Source: Tigriopus japonicus (lineage: Eukaryota > Arthropoda > Copepoda > Harpacticoida > Harpacticidae). From it: a stretch of 64,000 nt of DNA. Within the stretch, counting starts at the first letter, position 1; each line of letters opens with the position of its first letter. The stretch lies in contig CM021316.1 in NCBI GenBank assembly GCA_010645155.1, forward strand, positions 5,228,954 through 5,292,953, given 5' to 3'. Under the pieces are notes generated by a model that had not been told where the DNA came from, made no database searches, and saw nothing but the letters and a program-made list of their open reading frames with translations. A program made the position numbers and the translations under genes. Of the stretch, positions 35,801 through 48,971 are shown one piece after another.

Positions 35801-38800
35801 TCAAAGAGCTCCAGTTTCGTTGGTGAACATTGAAGTGGTCATTTGATTACTCCGCTGTCGACGAAACGACTTCCTCATGGCATCATTGACATTGGCTCGA
35901 TAAGGCTCGTTTTTCATGCTCATGATGAGATCATCTAAGGTGCCATCCTTCACTTCATCTGGCTTGATATGACTCTGGCTTTTACCCCCTCTTCCTCCCC
36001 CACTGCCCGAGGTCTTGTTCTTGAATTCGTTGATCAGAGCATTTTGCAAGTTCTTTCTTTGATTTCGTTTTTCATTCTCGTTCCGTTCATTCTCTTGAGA
36101 GTTTTGATTTTGAGATTGTTTCTGCTGAAGCAACTTCCTTCGCTTCTCGTTGTCCAATTCAGATTGTCTCCACGTGGCGATGAATCTCACAAAATAACCG
36201 AAGAATGTGTTGGCATCGATCATCTTGGGGTTCTCTCCAAAATATTCGACACAATCGGTGAACAGCTTTTGAGCTCGATCCGCCTCAGATCGTAGATTCC
36301 CCACAGCCTCGCCCGCCATATCCACAAACTCTTTCAATGACTGATTCTGGACCACTTTGGTTTTATCCTTGGCATTTGGAGTGGCGAGTCGGTTCTCCAA
36401 TTCACGTCTCGTTAGTTCCATTCCTTTTTCCAGCTCCCTGACATCTGTCATAATGTTTTCTAACGAGTATTGAGCGGCCTTGTCCAGAAAAGTTAGCTCG
36501 GCGTCAAACCCTTTGAGCTCAGGGAATCGCTTCACCACCAAATCCGCTAGGTAATGAACCAAGGTTTGTTTCTTATCTGTGGACTTCGTGATGGTCAGTG
36601 AATCCAGACTTTGAAGTTTAAAGCCATAGCACGGGCCTTTCTTGGTGGAATTCATGTAGTTTCCAAAGCAAAGGATAAGCTCCAACACGCGCTTCATCTT
36701 TTTGCTCTGTCGAAGTGACTTCGAGGCCAACGTTATCGCATTCACTTGAGGCTTCACCATCTTCACATTCTCCTCGAAGCTCGACATAAAAGCCATGATT
36801 TGCAACTTAGTGGCAAATCTCTCGACACAAGAGAATTGCCGCATAATTCGATCTTCCTCAGTCAGATTTTCCACATCCTTTTTGGCCATGTTGTACTCTC
36901 GGTAGGCCTTGATTTCGACGTCCAATGGAACCATACGCTGAAGCAGCTCAATGGCATCCATCGAGAGCGTTTGAGTGTCTAAAGCATTGATGGCTCGAAT
37001 AAGATCCGATATTGGGATATCCGGGAGCTTTCGTTTGCAAATGGCCATGTTCTTGAGGCGAGTATGCTCCATTAAAGTGTCCAGTTGTTTCACAGGCATC
37101 TTTTTCGGCGTGGCAGCATTATCTGCCTCCGATGTGGCCACTTGATTCCGTTTATTGGGTCTGCTATCCAGTTTAAATTCCTCCTCGAAGGATGCAAAGT
37201 CCAGGTCGTTCATCAACTTCATGTCATCCATCACATACCTGAAAGAGAAAGATATCATGGATTCCAGTAAAATAATCCCTTTGAAAGTGAAGTGGAAAGG
37301 GGGTGGTAAACAAAGCAACCATTACATGGGTAAATAACGTTTGGCCGAAAAAGTGTGACTGTGTCAATATTTCTTTCGTTCAGAAACACTTGAGGCAGTG
37401 ACAAGATATTTGACCACTCACCAAATTGTGTCCTTGGTGTCGTTGGGTTTTAATGCCACCCAATGGACAGTAGGAAGCTTGTAAGTAGTTTGAACAGCAC
37501 GCTTGATTGTGAGATTGGGATCGGTGCGTAACATATTTCCCATGCCTGGAGGCGGGGGCGGGGCTCCAGGAGCCTTGGGTGGAGGAGGTGGACCCGGTGG
37601 AGGAGGTGGGGGCGGTCCGGCAGAAGCCAATGGCGGTGGAGGTGGCGGGGGAGGTGGGGCAGGAGCAGGGGGTGGAGGAGGTGGGGGTCCCGCAGTAGTT
37701 GAGGAAGACGAAGCTCGTGTTCCACCTGAACTGGAAAGAGTGTTCTTCTCAGCTTCTAGCGATTTGATCCTTTCTTCGAGAAGAGATTGTCTCCGTTTGG
37801 AATCTTCTTCCTTGGTACTCATGGTTTTTCGCAAAGTGGAATAATCACTTTCCACCTGTTGACTCTTCTCTAAGAGGAGATCGCGTTCTCTCGCCAGATC
37901 GGCGATTTCATTTTCAAGTTCGACTTGCTTGGACATGGCTTCGCTCTGAAATTGAAAGCAAAATGTTAGTCAACCTTGTGGCCTTACTCCCGGAAGTTAT
38001 TGGTAACAAAACAAAAAAAAACTTACTTCCAGTTCTTGTAAAAGTTCGTTCAATCGTCCAAGCTCTTCTTCCAATTCATGAACTCGTTCCAGCGCAGCGT
38101 TTTTGGTATCCGCCTCTTCCATAAGCGCCGACACATCGAATTCATTGTCCAAATACGCCGAAATTTGTACTGAAAGCTCTTCGGATTCGTTGTTGCGAAG
38201 ACGTTCCAAGCAATCGTCTAGACCCAAGGCTGAAAATTCCCACTGGAGAGCCACTCGAAAGTTCATATCCTCAACAGAATGGACGACAATGTTGATGAAT
38301 TGCATGCACGCCACCATGAATTCGATTTGAAAGGATTCTGGATTGTCAAAGTATTGCATGAGAGTCTCAAATCGGTGAGTCTCACTCATTTCGACCTTGA
38401 AGTGGTTGAAGGCGGCTAGGATAATTTCATGACCACCCTTGACTAGACAAATGGCAGCCAGGAGCTCCAAGACTAAAGCTTTTGTGCGAAGTTTTCGATG
38501 AATCTGCAAAATTGAGCCAAAATGAAAACTTGAACTTACCGGTGTGAAACATCACGAAAAAGGAAACTTTTTCACTTACAAGACTTAAAGCGATACAGGC
38601 AATGGCTCGCTTGTGTTTGATGACCATGTTGAAGCCAAATTTGTTGTTCATGATGGCACGGAGACACATAATACACACATGAATATCATCAGTCGTGTCA
38701 CCCATTTTGAGTTTCGTGGAATGTCGCATCAATTTCGAGATTCTTGGTCCCTCCAGGTCCAAACTCGTGTTGTGTGAGGACTTTTTGAGCGTGGTCGTGG

Positions 38801-41800
38801 ATCGCAGGGACCCCATGAGGGTGGAAGATTTTTTTGAATCCATCGTTCCGAATGACAATGCAGAATCACTTGAATCCGTTCCATCAGCCGCTAACAAAGT
38901 ATGCCGCATCACCATCAACCGTCCATTTAAGTAGTCTACTAGCACATCAAGGCCCCGATTCTCGGGGTTGAGAAACTCACGAACCCACTCGATGTTATTA
39001 GTCCGCAAAGAAATCTCGAGATTTCGGAGCACTTGGGTTGAGGTACTGTCCCCGAGACTTCGGATCTTCTTCGAACTTTTGGAAGCCGCTGGATCTAGAT
39101 AAGTCTTAATTTTGGTCAGATAAGTAGATGGCGGGTCTCGAGCATGGACTTGCTCTTGATCACAGATGATGTCCCATTTTTTCTCGTTATCAAACCCTCG
39201 GAGAAGTTTCGCCCTTTCGGGCGGCAAATCCATTTGGATGAGCACTTCATTGAAACGTCTTTCGAGTTCATCCTCGGGTGGCATGGGACGGCGAATGGCC
39301 GTACTTCGTCGAATTGGACCCACGGAGTCAATGGAAGTGACAGCTCCGCTCCCATTTGGCGCGTGTTTCGAGCCATTGGAGACGGCACTTTGTGTTCCGC
39401 CCATCTCGTGATGATCCTCACGGTCCCCTGGACTCACGTGAACTATGTCAATCGAAGTGGATCTGAAGAATAACAATAGTTTGCGTCAATTTTTGCATTG
39501 ATTGAAGAGAAATTCCCAAGATTGTTTGAACGAGAATAGCGGCATTTAATCACGCTTCCTTCTCACTCCCGCTCCATTTTTATCGTAGTTAAGGCATTTC
39601 CGGTAAGGCAATAGCGAGGAAATCACACCCTGGGTGATTCATTCACAAAATCTACCTCAAGATTTGTTCTCAACTTAAGGACATTCTGCAGAATGAGTCC
39701 TGGCGAGGGTGAGAAAGGCTATGTTTATCTTCGGTGGCTTATCTCAAGATGAAACTGGGATGTTTTCTTCAGAATCAAGTACTTTGGAATGACGACACTT
39801 GTTTGAAAGCTGAACCCACTTGCTTTTCAATGAATTTAGGAAGGCCAAAAAGCTTTTTCAAGTGATGCGTAGATGCCTAGAATAAACTCGCCATTACAAT
39901 CGAATGACAATACCGTGTGTATCCGTTGTCCATCCATGAGCTTCAAGGGCAATTTCACATGACTCTCCTACCATACCATTAGTATGTGCGCTATCACTAG
40001 TCTCTTTTTAGAGAAGGAAAAATGTCTCTCCGTCACTTCTGGAGGGGAATCAAATGGAGGGAAGAAGACATGATGACGATTTCCGTCTTCCACCTGAATT
40101 CATAACCGAGACAGCTTGATTCGTTTTTTCTTTCTACTACTCTTCTTCTTTTTCAACAACTCACTTCAGTTCAAATATCAGACCTGTAAGTAACTCTCTG
40201 ATAATGTGACTGATTTGCTTCTCCCTGGCGGCCATGTTTCATGCATCTATCTAGTATGAGGCGTACGAACATGTTCTTCCATTGACTACTACAACACTAC
40301 CTGAATTGAACGATGGAAAATGAATTGACTGATCTGGATGGTTTAGGAAGCGAATATGTCGGAACATGGGTTGCGGTAGATTGCTTCCACCACTGGCTTG
40401 CCGATATTCAAGACGACAGGAAACCAGATTCAAGCCTTCCAGGCGACTTGGCATTGGTGAACAATTTAGCCAAAGGATTAGACCTTTAAAGTGGGTAGGT
40501 TTTGGCAAATCCGTATCGAATTCCAGTTGGCCAGAACAGGTAATATAGATACGGCCTGTTAAATCTGGACAACGCCTGCCTGGCCATTCGCATGCACTTC
40601 TCAATTCTCAAATTCAAAGACAGAAAAGGCGATTTGACCATATTCAAATTAGTATTCAAACGCTACAATTGGAGCTCCACAGGGTCACAATCTGGCTTCC
40701 ATTCAAACCATCTCGAAAATGTCCTCTATAACATTCACCCCCTTGGGTAGATCGATGTTCTCGAATTCCGAGAATCAAGTATACTTGCGAACAAAGAATG
40801 TTGGTTGAGTTCCTCCAAGTCCACCTGAGCTTCCTTCTTCATATGCCTACTACCATTCTGGGTATCACCTACCCCCAAAACTCTCCCCAAGCCAGAAGGA
40901 AGGCAAACAAACAGACACAGAGCGACAACTCTTTGAAACCATTGCTATTATACATCCACCTTTGACACTCGGGGTCACGTCACATAGGTGTCAACCACGG
41001 TTCAATCACGGCACTTACCCGCTTCCATGGTGGACACTGGTCAAGTTGGGCACTACAAAGGATTTCTTGGAAGCGATTAACCCGACACTTCACATGAAAG
41101 CAGCATCATTCGACAATGATGGCAGAGCAACACATATACATATACAGATCGAACGTAGTTGTAGTAGTCTTGCTCCACCAAGCCCCATCCCAATTTGCGC
41201 CCGGCTCAGTTGTGGCAACCTCCCTCACTCATGCTGCTGGTGCTCTTGTTGGTGAGCAAGTTGAATCAAGCTAGACGGGAATGGATGGATGGATGGATGG
41301 AGGTGCTCTTCAAGATCAAGGAAGCAGAGCTACTAGAGGGTGCTTGCTGGCAGTGCGGTGCAGAACCGAAGCCCGCCGCCGACAAACAATCCACTTCATC
41401 TGATTCCAGCTTAGGTGATTTTCGGCCAGACAGCCGAGCTTAGCCGGATCAGCCAAAAATTAGAGATATTCACTTAGAGAACCTGAACTCCCTTCGGAAC
41501 TAAACACGGGACCGAGGGATCTGTACTAGATGCTTTTACTCCCATCAAACCCTGGAGAGCGGGGAATTGATCGAATGAGATGAAAGGTTTCTTTTTAAAT
41601 GTTGTTTAAAATATTTGCTAGATTAGATGACAGATCGATTCATGTCCTTTGGTTCGGAGGCTTTATTTTTACGTAGGCTTCACGGACGCGATTCATCTTC
41701 ATGACATGAAACTGAAACTTATCTTGAACAATCTTCCTTTTGTTATTCTTATTGACAGAAAGGAATTAATTCAAAGGAGCAATAACGCATCATTCTTCAT

Positions 41801-42137
41801 TCACTTTTGCGACAAGTACTCAAGAATATAAAGGCAGCTTTTTTTCTGGCACAAAACCGGTTTGTTTCCCCTGGCGGTTTGCAGAAAAAGTGTCTTCGTA
41901 AAAATTGGCAAGGCTTCTCAATCTCAGAAGCCGTTGTTGTGCGTATGTATGAGATCATGTTTATTTCACAAGTCAGAGGTAGAATTTGAAATTGACTGGC
42001 CTCTTTTGCCGGCAAAAGGACGCAAGAGATCTTGGGCTCAAGATTGAGCGCTTCCCAGAAACTCGAAATATCCCGAAACAGACAAGATTAAGAAATGAAA
42101 TGAAATTGTTCACTTACTTGATGCTTCCAGCTTTCAT
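35801..42137 (-). CDS. Frl: Formin-like protein (Frl/FMNL), five exons
   Basis: Coding exons are 42137-42118, 39462-38580, 38503-38027, 37945-37422 and 37238-35801. They total 3342 nt, exactly 1114 codons, in phase throughout. Domains are a GTPase-binding/FH3 region ([21 protein letters not shown] through [18 protein letters not shown], about 45-460), a coiled coil (about 440-540), a proline-rich FH1 (about 546-600), FH2 (about 600-985) and a C-terminal autoinhibitory DAD ([17 protein letters not shown], then [10 protein letters not shown], about 1060-1095). Formins nucleate and elongate unbranched actin filaments; the FMNL subfamily is released from autoinhibition by Cdc42 or Rac at the membrane. 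The first exon supplies MKAGSI, with an in-frame stop upstream. A second Met (residue 27) starts MGGTQS, a myristoylation-type sequence, so two N-termini are possible. Intron 1 is 2.65 kb. Confidence 0.93.
41278..41300. repeat. (GGAT)n microsatellite in Frl intron 1
   Basis: Nearly six uninterrupted GGAT units. Confidence 0.9.
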
Positions 42138-44220
42138 GATGTAACGTTTAGTGGAACTAAATGCCTTGAAGTTGAGTGTTGTTGGTAGAATTGTAGTCGA
42201 CTACGGCAAAAAGATGTGATTCCCGCCGCCGAGAGCACATTTCACACTTGTGGAATCTTGTGTGGGTCTGAGTGGTCTGAGCGCATCTGTAAATGGAACC
42301 CAACTATGTATGTATAGCTGTTAGACGTCAATCCAGAATTTCACAAAACACATTTCCTCAATTGACAAACGAGTTTCGTTGAAATACACAAAGATCTATC
42401 TTATTCACATGCCTGTTTTTCAGTTATGGCAAGAGTCACATGGAGCATTGCTATCTTACAAGATGCTAGCTAGCACTAGGATAAGAAAGACACACCGAAG
42501 TTGATGTGTTGATCGGGGATTCAAAGTCGAATCATATGAATGAATCGCATTGCACACTGACGGTAATTTGGCTGACGCGCAGATTATTCCCTCTCCCGTA
42601 CTCTTTTACTCTCTATCTTTATCGCTGGGGTTTCAATGCTCATCATCATGTTGCAATAGGTAGTTGTAATCGCGTGAGCCTGTGAGGTATGGACTGCTCT
42701 ATACACGGCCCCACCATCTTCCGTTCCCCCTCCTCCTTCTCCTCAACCAGCTTCTTTTACTTCTTCTTCTCCTCATAATATCCATCTACAACCACCTATT
42801 GGAACCCTCCGACCCAGCTACGGTATGCCTAAATGTGTGCCTGTCACATGCCGGTGAATCCATGTCCGCAGAACACCACGACCATAATCTCGAAACCACC
42901 CGGGACGTGTGTATGTAAAATACGAAGAACATCACACCCAACCAGAGAGCGAAAAACTCAAGTGGGCGACGACCCAAAAACTATGTAGCCTTTCATGAAT
43001 GATTTCTTTGAGCCTACGACTGAACTCAAGTTTTCTTTGACTTGGTTGGAAGAGTGAAATTCTCGAGAACTTTTCAGAATCCGTTTTGAAAGGTCAGGGA
43101 ATGAATATGCAAATCTCATGCTTGGCCCAATTTATTGACCCTGACTTTAACTAACTTTAACAAGCCATCATCATCATCATCACGATTTTAGAATCGGGCT
43201 AGGAGGAAACGTCGTTTGAGCCGACTTCAACTGATGCGAACCAGACTTTTGTTCTATGCTCCGACCAATTTCACGGCCCACCCAAATGGATACAAGCTAT
43301 CTTTGTGACGTCGACTGTCTCAGGGCATTTTGTGACTCTTCCAAATTCTTTGAATGAGCTGAAATCGACTAACATTTTCAGGGCTAGAGCTTTATGTGAC
43401 GTCTTATCCAGATTCAGAGAACTCAGGCACAGTGTGAGTCATTCACTCATTGCTATTAAAGCTAGATTCAAGTATTGCAAATAGGCTGTCATGAAGATAA
43501 TTTTTCATGTCCAAAAAGGCTGTTTTATATCTCTAAAAAGAAAAAGCATAGGAAAGAGATAACATATCTTAACAAAGCTTTGACCGTGCGACATCACCTA
43601 GCAAATTTCAATACTATCTTCACAACTAGGCACTATTACCAGGGCTTTAGTGGACACGTATCTGAATTTTTACTCACCGTTAATTTTATTGCACGAATAG
43701 CCGACGATAGCTGACCTTACCTTTTTCTACCTTTTTCCTTTACTTCTCGGCTGATTGGGCATGAATCACGAAACGCCCCCCTTCCCAACTCTTTTGAACC
43801 TTTGTTATTCTCGTCCTTCAGATTGTATTGTCTGGTCTTAGTTCGTTTGGCGAGACCTTTTGGCACCTTCGTCAGAATACACCCACAAATACAAAAACGG
43901 TCCAAGAAAAGGATGAAAGGAGGCAGTTGGGACAGGGATGTGAGAAAGCACGACTTTTTTTGAAAGCGGCGGGAGAGTCGTTACTTCAGTCTGTTCTCGA
44001 CTCAACCAAATGATTGGGGCCTTGCAATACGAACATTTTTAATTCCTTGTATTCTTAGGGTGTCTCATGACTATGACTTGCTATAGCAAAAATGAAATAG
44101 GCAAATGTCATCCAGTAGCGTGTATATGAGTATCACAAGTGTTGTAACAGACTGAAATCACATATTTTCCCATAGTGACTCATCAGAAGAGGAAGCGAAA
44201 AGTGAATTAGGCGATATTTT
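42138..44220. other. Upstream region of Frl and 3' flank of the SLC17 gene
   Basis: No coding frame is supported. It should include the Frl 5' UTR and promoter and, towards 44220, the 3' UTR of the SLC17 gene. A short (ATC)n run lies at 43168-43183. I see no clear TATA or initiator that I would place. Confidence 0.35.
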
Positions 44221-46017
44221 TCAGGTATCGACCACCAATCGCCCACCAATTAAGTTAGCAGTTTCATTCTCGATATCGTCTCCCTCCAGATCCGAGTTGT
44301 GAGCTAAAGGTCCGTCATGGATGTAATTGAATCGTTGGGGTTCCGCACTGCCCGCGAAACAATAGAAACAAAACGCAATCGCATAAATGACGGTGGCAAG
44401 CAGGAATACATATCGCCAACCCAACGGATTGCTGGGATTCTCAGAGGTGAAGGCTGCTGTTATTAGCGGGACAACAAATCCGGTCCCTGCGCCAAAACCA
44501 TTGACGATTCCATTGACCGTCCCAGAAAAATTGGGTGCAACATCAACCACATTCATGTACGCAGGCATATTAAATCCGTTTAGTGTGAAGGCTGAAATCA
44601 ATTTCACAATCTTCTCGATACCTATCAAACACACAAACAGCTTAAACTTTACCTAAGGTCATCACAGCGATGCACAATCCCCAATCAGTGGTGATGAACC
44701 CCATTATGGCCAATCCCAAGCCTGGCGAAAGTGTCATCAACCCAAAGCAAATTCTTCGGATGGTTATTTTTGACACAATTAGTGGGCGGGCCACGTAATA
44801 ATCGGCCAAGGCCGAAGACGCTTGAGACATTACAAATCTTCCAATATAAGGCAGTGAGCTCAAAAAGCCAATCTAAAGAAAAAAATAATGAAGCAATCTA
44901 TGGTGTGAGTTTGTGCGTAATCTCAGTAAAATATCACAAATTTACCGTGGCAATATCCTTGCCCAAAACACTGGACATAAAGTTGGGCCCCTCCGTCAAA
45001 AGTAGATACAATCCCCAATCGTTGGAGAAGCTACATAATGCAATGGCTATCACTGGTACATTGGTCAAGATCTGACAAAGAGGCAACTTTTGCCGAGTTT
45101 CAACCTCAGAGAGAATGCGGTTGTGACGAATATACCGCAACTCCTCTTCAGATATCCACCGATGTTGACTTGGGTCATCCGTTATCATTTGAAACCAGAC
45201 CACGCACCATAATGATATGACTGCCCCCGATATGTAAAACACGGCCTGTAACAATAACTTCAGTTTTTGGGAACAGGGAATGAATGCCTTAAGGTTCACC
45301 CTCACCTGCCAATTATAAGCCGATAAAATCATACCGCACAATGGGTAAATAAAGATGGTGCCAAATGTCCCACCCATGGAGGCTAATGCTGCAAATCGAG
45401 CATGCTCGTCTTCAGCGGTCCATCGAATCATCATCGGATTGATACTGGGAAACAAAACTCCTTGCACGAGTCCCATGAAGATTCGATTAGCAATAAGAAC
45501 CCAGACATTCCACGAGGCTAACATCGGCGTGAGAAGTGTGAGGATGCTGGAGATCACAGTGGATGTTCCCAAAACCAATCGGGTGCCAAAAAGCTCGGAC
45601 AATCGGCCTCCAGGGATTTGCAGAAAGATGTATCCATAATAGAAAGCTCCCTTGACCAAACTCTTTTCATTTTCAGTCCAACAAAATATTTGATGTCCGT
45701 CAGAATCAATTACACTGAAAATGTATCAATCATTTACAATGGATGTAAAGTATGGCAATATCGAATGGTTCAAACCTGGCGGTAGCGGATCTATTGGCAC
45801 ACAACGAGCTAGCGTTCTTGGTCATCGAGAGAATGGCAATGTTGATGTTGACCCGCGTCACGTAATTGACGAAGGTCCCCAAGAACAATAGAAAGGCTGG
45901 CAACGCACGTAAGGGCGGCCAAAGGCCAGATCTAAACCACGTTGGAGGCATGATGACACACCTCCAAAACGAGCGAATCAATTTGACAGTCGAACCTTTG
46001 ATTTTCGTGCATGTCAT
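44221..46017 (-). CDS. SLC17-family (sialin/phosphate-type) anion transporter
   Basis: Exons are 46017-45776, 45714-45306, 45245-44946, 44872-44653 and 44591-44221. They total 1542 nt, 514 codons (513 residues), in phase at every junction and of normal family length. Major-facilitator features are TM1 (PAFLLFLGTFVNYVTRVNINIAI), a glycosylatable loop (NASS, NRSA), GYIFLQIPGGRLSELFGTR, and the SLC17-type RIFMGLVQGVLFPSINPMMIRW with GGTFGTIF, then TM7-TM12 in the last three exons. SLC17 members move organic anions (sialic acid, glutamate, urate) or phosphate with H+ or Na+. Arthropods have many paralogues and the substrate cannot be read from sequence. A stop codon lies directly before the chosen ATG; a second Met at MPPTWF is an alternative start. 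Confidence 0.9.
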
Positions 46018-47862
46018 TCAACAGTGTTTGGTCAGCTGTCCTAGAAGTGGGGATTCTCAAAATTATGTTTGGTTACTCTCTGCGTTGAGGCGTTTGGTAC
46101 GTATCTTGTCAAGGTTTTGGGACAAATGTTCAGACGTTACGGGTTATATTTGACTCTCTTTTTTTTTACTACAGGAATTTAAAAGCTACTGAAATTTTAG
46201 ATCACAGGTGCAAAATTAAGATTTCATCTTAATGAATATTTGCAACAAAATTCCATTATATTTAGTTGCAGTGATAAAATGTGTAGTGAGCTTAACGATA
46301 TATTTGATGTTTGATACGAATTTCTAATGACGAGGCAGATTAAAAGCAAAAGACGGAAATTTTGTTTTTGGCTGTTATGCAACTTTTGAGCGCTTTAAAA
46401 CAATTTCAATACTTTTTTCCGTACTATTCACAAATCACAGAAATTTCTCTATTACATGATTTTTTTGTCATTTTTTTCGTTGTTGAAATACAATACAAGA
46501 AATTTGATCTTACTCCTGAAGGTTTCCAGGGTCAAAATCATGCCTCACTGTGCTTGTAAATTTTTGTACAAATTTGATAAGCCATTTGGCTCACAAAGCT
46601 TCTTTTCTTTCGCCTTTTTTAATTTCACATTCGCTAGGGCTAGGGGAATCGAATTATCAAAGTTACCTTGAGAGATTCTTAAATCTAAAAACGGCGTCAG
46701 TGCATAAAAAATGGATAAAAAGAACTAGCTATGAAAACTTGAACGAGCAACATGTGATGTTCTTAAAGGTCTATTACAGCAATTACTAGTGACGTCATCA
46801 TTTTTTTGGGGAAAAAAGTTCGAAAGACCCATGTTTCTGATGAGCGTGCGAGGTAACTAAAATGAAGGTTTAAGCCTGGTGATTGCAACAACGCCTTTCT
46901 TATCTGCACAAATTGAAGTTGAAATAGTAATTCTTGACATTGTATTTGCAAAAAAACTATGTTTTGCTGCTTTTGTCTAAAATTTCGCTACATAAGTTGA
47001 GAGGGTTCTTCCGAACTTTGAAATTAGGAATGTCCGACTTTGAATAACAAGATGGCCAGAGGAGATCGGTTCCTGGGGCAACTAAACCTAAAAACAAATA
47101 ATTTGTTTAATTGAAGGCTTCCAATTTCTCTATTTGTTTTCAAATTACTTTGCAATACTTCTCAACATACACTCACCTTGCCATTGCCCATAAATGCAAC
47201 ATTTTTCGAAAATCTGACCCTTGAAAACTGAGATTTTTTTGGCACGCCTACACTGCTAACGGCAGTTAGAGACGGCAGCAGGTCCGTAAAATGATACGGT
47301 AATCACTCCCATTCTTTTTTTGGTCCTTCCTTGGTCCTTCGAGAAATATCACATTCTCACAAAATATGAAGACACATCGGTGCAAAATCTTATTTATTTC
47401 AATTTTCATTTGAAAACCATACCGAATATACTCAAATCAAAAAGAAACAGTGAAAATTATTTCATTTCTCTGTATGGGTAACATTTTGAAATATTTGATT
47501 ATAATTATAGTATAAATATTTGAATATTAATTTGATTCTTTGGAATCCACTGAACAGATCAGCATCTTTGATTTTTTTGGATCAATGTTAAGTCCTCTTT
47601 TTGCAATAACACAAGGCTTGCTTAATTGCTTTTGGTTCAATCACCCGGAAAGTAAATTTTGAGTAATATTGACCCAAATCCAGCCTAGGTATCTTTACGT
47701 GAAATATTGATCGTTTCCAGGGACCTAGAGCCATCAAAAGGACGCTTAAATGAGAAGAATGTGGATTTGCCATAATGGGCTTGGCAACTCAGCACAGCCA
47801 ACGACCCTATTTTGCCGCCAGCGGTAAGATTTAAAACGCTCACTTGAAGCAACCTTTGTCAT
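46018..47862. other. Intergenic, upstream of the SLC17 gene
   Basis: No assignable gene. It is AT-rich with short random frames. A CTAGGGCTAGGGG sequence at about 46634 resembles a hAT end but has no partner. Confidence 0.35.
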
Positions 47863-48017
47863 GTCCCAATCAGGGTTGGTCGGGGGGATTATCCCCTCCA
47901 AAAAGAGTCCCGTTTATCCCTCTGGGGATAAACGGGATTTTCCTTCAAGTAGTAAAAGGGATAAATGGGATAAACGGGATTTTCCTACTTTTCAAGCTTT
48001 TTTTTCCTAGTTTTCAA

Positions 48018-48210
48018 GGTTTTTTACGCTTTTTTCTACTTTGCAAGCATTTTTTCCTACCTTAAAAGCAATTTTTTCTTACTCTTCGAGCATTTTTTCC
48101 TACCTTAAAAGCAATTTTTTCTTACTCTTCGAGCATTTTTTCCTACCTTAAAAGCAATTTTTTCTTACTCTTCGAGCATTTTTTCCTACCTTAAAAGCAA
48201 TTATTCCTAC
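48018..48210. repeat. 43-bp tandem minisatellite
   Basis: The unit beginning CTTAAAAGCAATTTTTTC recurs at 48061, 48104, 48147 and 48190, an exact 43-bp period, with a partial copy on the left. It lies inside the hAT-type element and runs towards the gap, which may have collapsed because of it. Confidence 0.92.
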
Positions 48211-48357
48211 GTTTCAAGCATTTCTTCCTTATTTCTAAAATTATTCACAAATTTCTGTAACTCGATATTTCCCACAAAATCTCACTTTTTCAATTAAGTC
48301 CCATACAAAAATTATTTCCATTGCTACAATGAAAACCCCTAGGTTTTTAGCTTTTAT

Positions 48358-48880
48358 NNNNNNNNNNNNNNNNNNNNNNNNNNNNNNNNNNNNNNNNNNN
48401 NNNNNNNNNNNNNNNNNNNNNNNNNNNNNNNNNNNNNNNNNNNNNNNNNNNNNNNNNNNNNNNNNNNNNNNNNNNNNNNNNNNNNNNNNNNNNNNNNNNN
48501 NNNNNNNNNNNNNNNNNNNNNNNNNNNNNNNNNNNNNNNNNNNNNNNNNNNNNNNNNNNNNNNNNNNNNNNNNNNNNNNNNNNNNNNNNNNNNNNNNNNN
48601 NNNNNNNNNNNNNNNNNNNNNNNNNNNNNNNNNNNNNNNNNNNNNNNNNNNNNNNNNNNNNNNNNNNNNNNNNNNNNNNNNNNNNNNNNNNNNNNNNNNN
48701 NNNNNNNNNNNNNNNNNNNNNNNNNNNNNNNNNNNNNNNNNNNNNNNNNNNNNNNNNNNNNNNNNNNNNNNNNNNNNNNNNNNNNNNNNNNNNNNNNNNN
48801 NNNNNNNNNNNNNNNNNNNNNNNNNNNNNNNNNNNNNNNNNNNNNNNNNNNNNNNNNNNNNNNNNNNNNNNNNNNNNNNN
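48358..48880. other. Assembly gap (N)
   Basis: 523 consecutive N. The frames that span it are meaningless. Confidence 0.99.
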
Positions 48881-48971
48881 TATCCCGTTTATCCCCCCAT
48901 TTATCCCGTTTATCCCCGGGTAAAGGGGATAAATCGAAAAAGTTGATCCCCCGACCAACCCTGGTCCCAAT

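Larger units (their letters stand above)
47863..48971. mobile_element. hAT-type element with perfect 8-bp duplication, containing the assembly gap
   Basis: GTCCCAAT is at 47863-47870 and at 48964-48971. The element 47871-48963 begins CAGGGTTGGTCGGGGG, and the reverse complement of its right end is identical over those 16 bases. Next to both ends are repeated GGGATAAACGGGAT motifs in both orientations, likely transposase-binding sites. The interior holds a 43-bp minisatellite and 523 unsequenced bases, so whether it once coded for transposase cannot be told. The visible part has no transposase frame. Confidence 0.88.

Noticed and set aside
37503..37844. Gly-rich plus-strand frame
   Set aside because: It is the antisense of the formin FH1 poly-proline tract.
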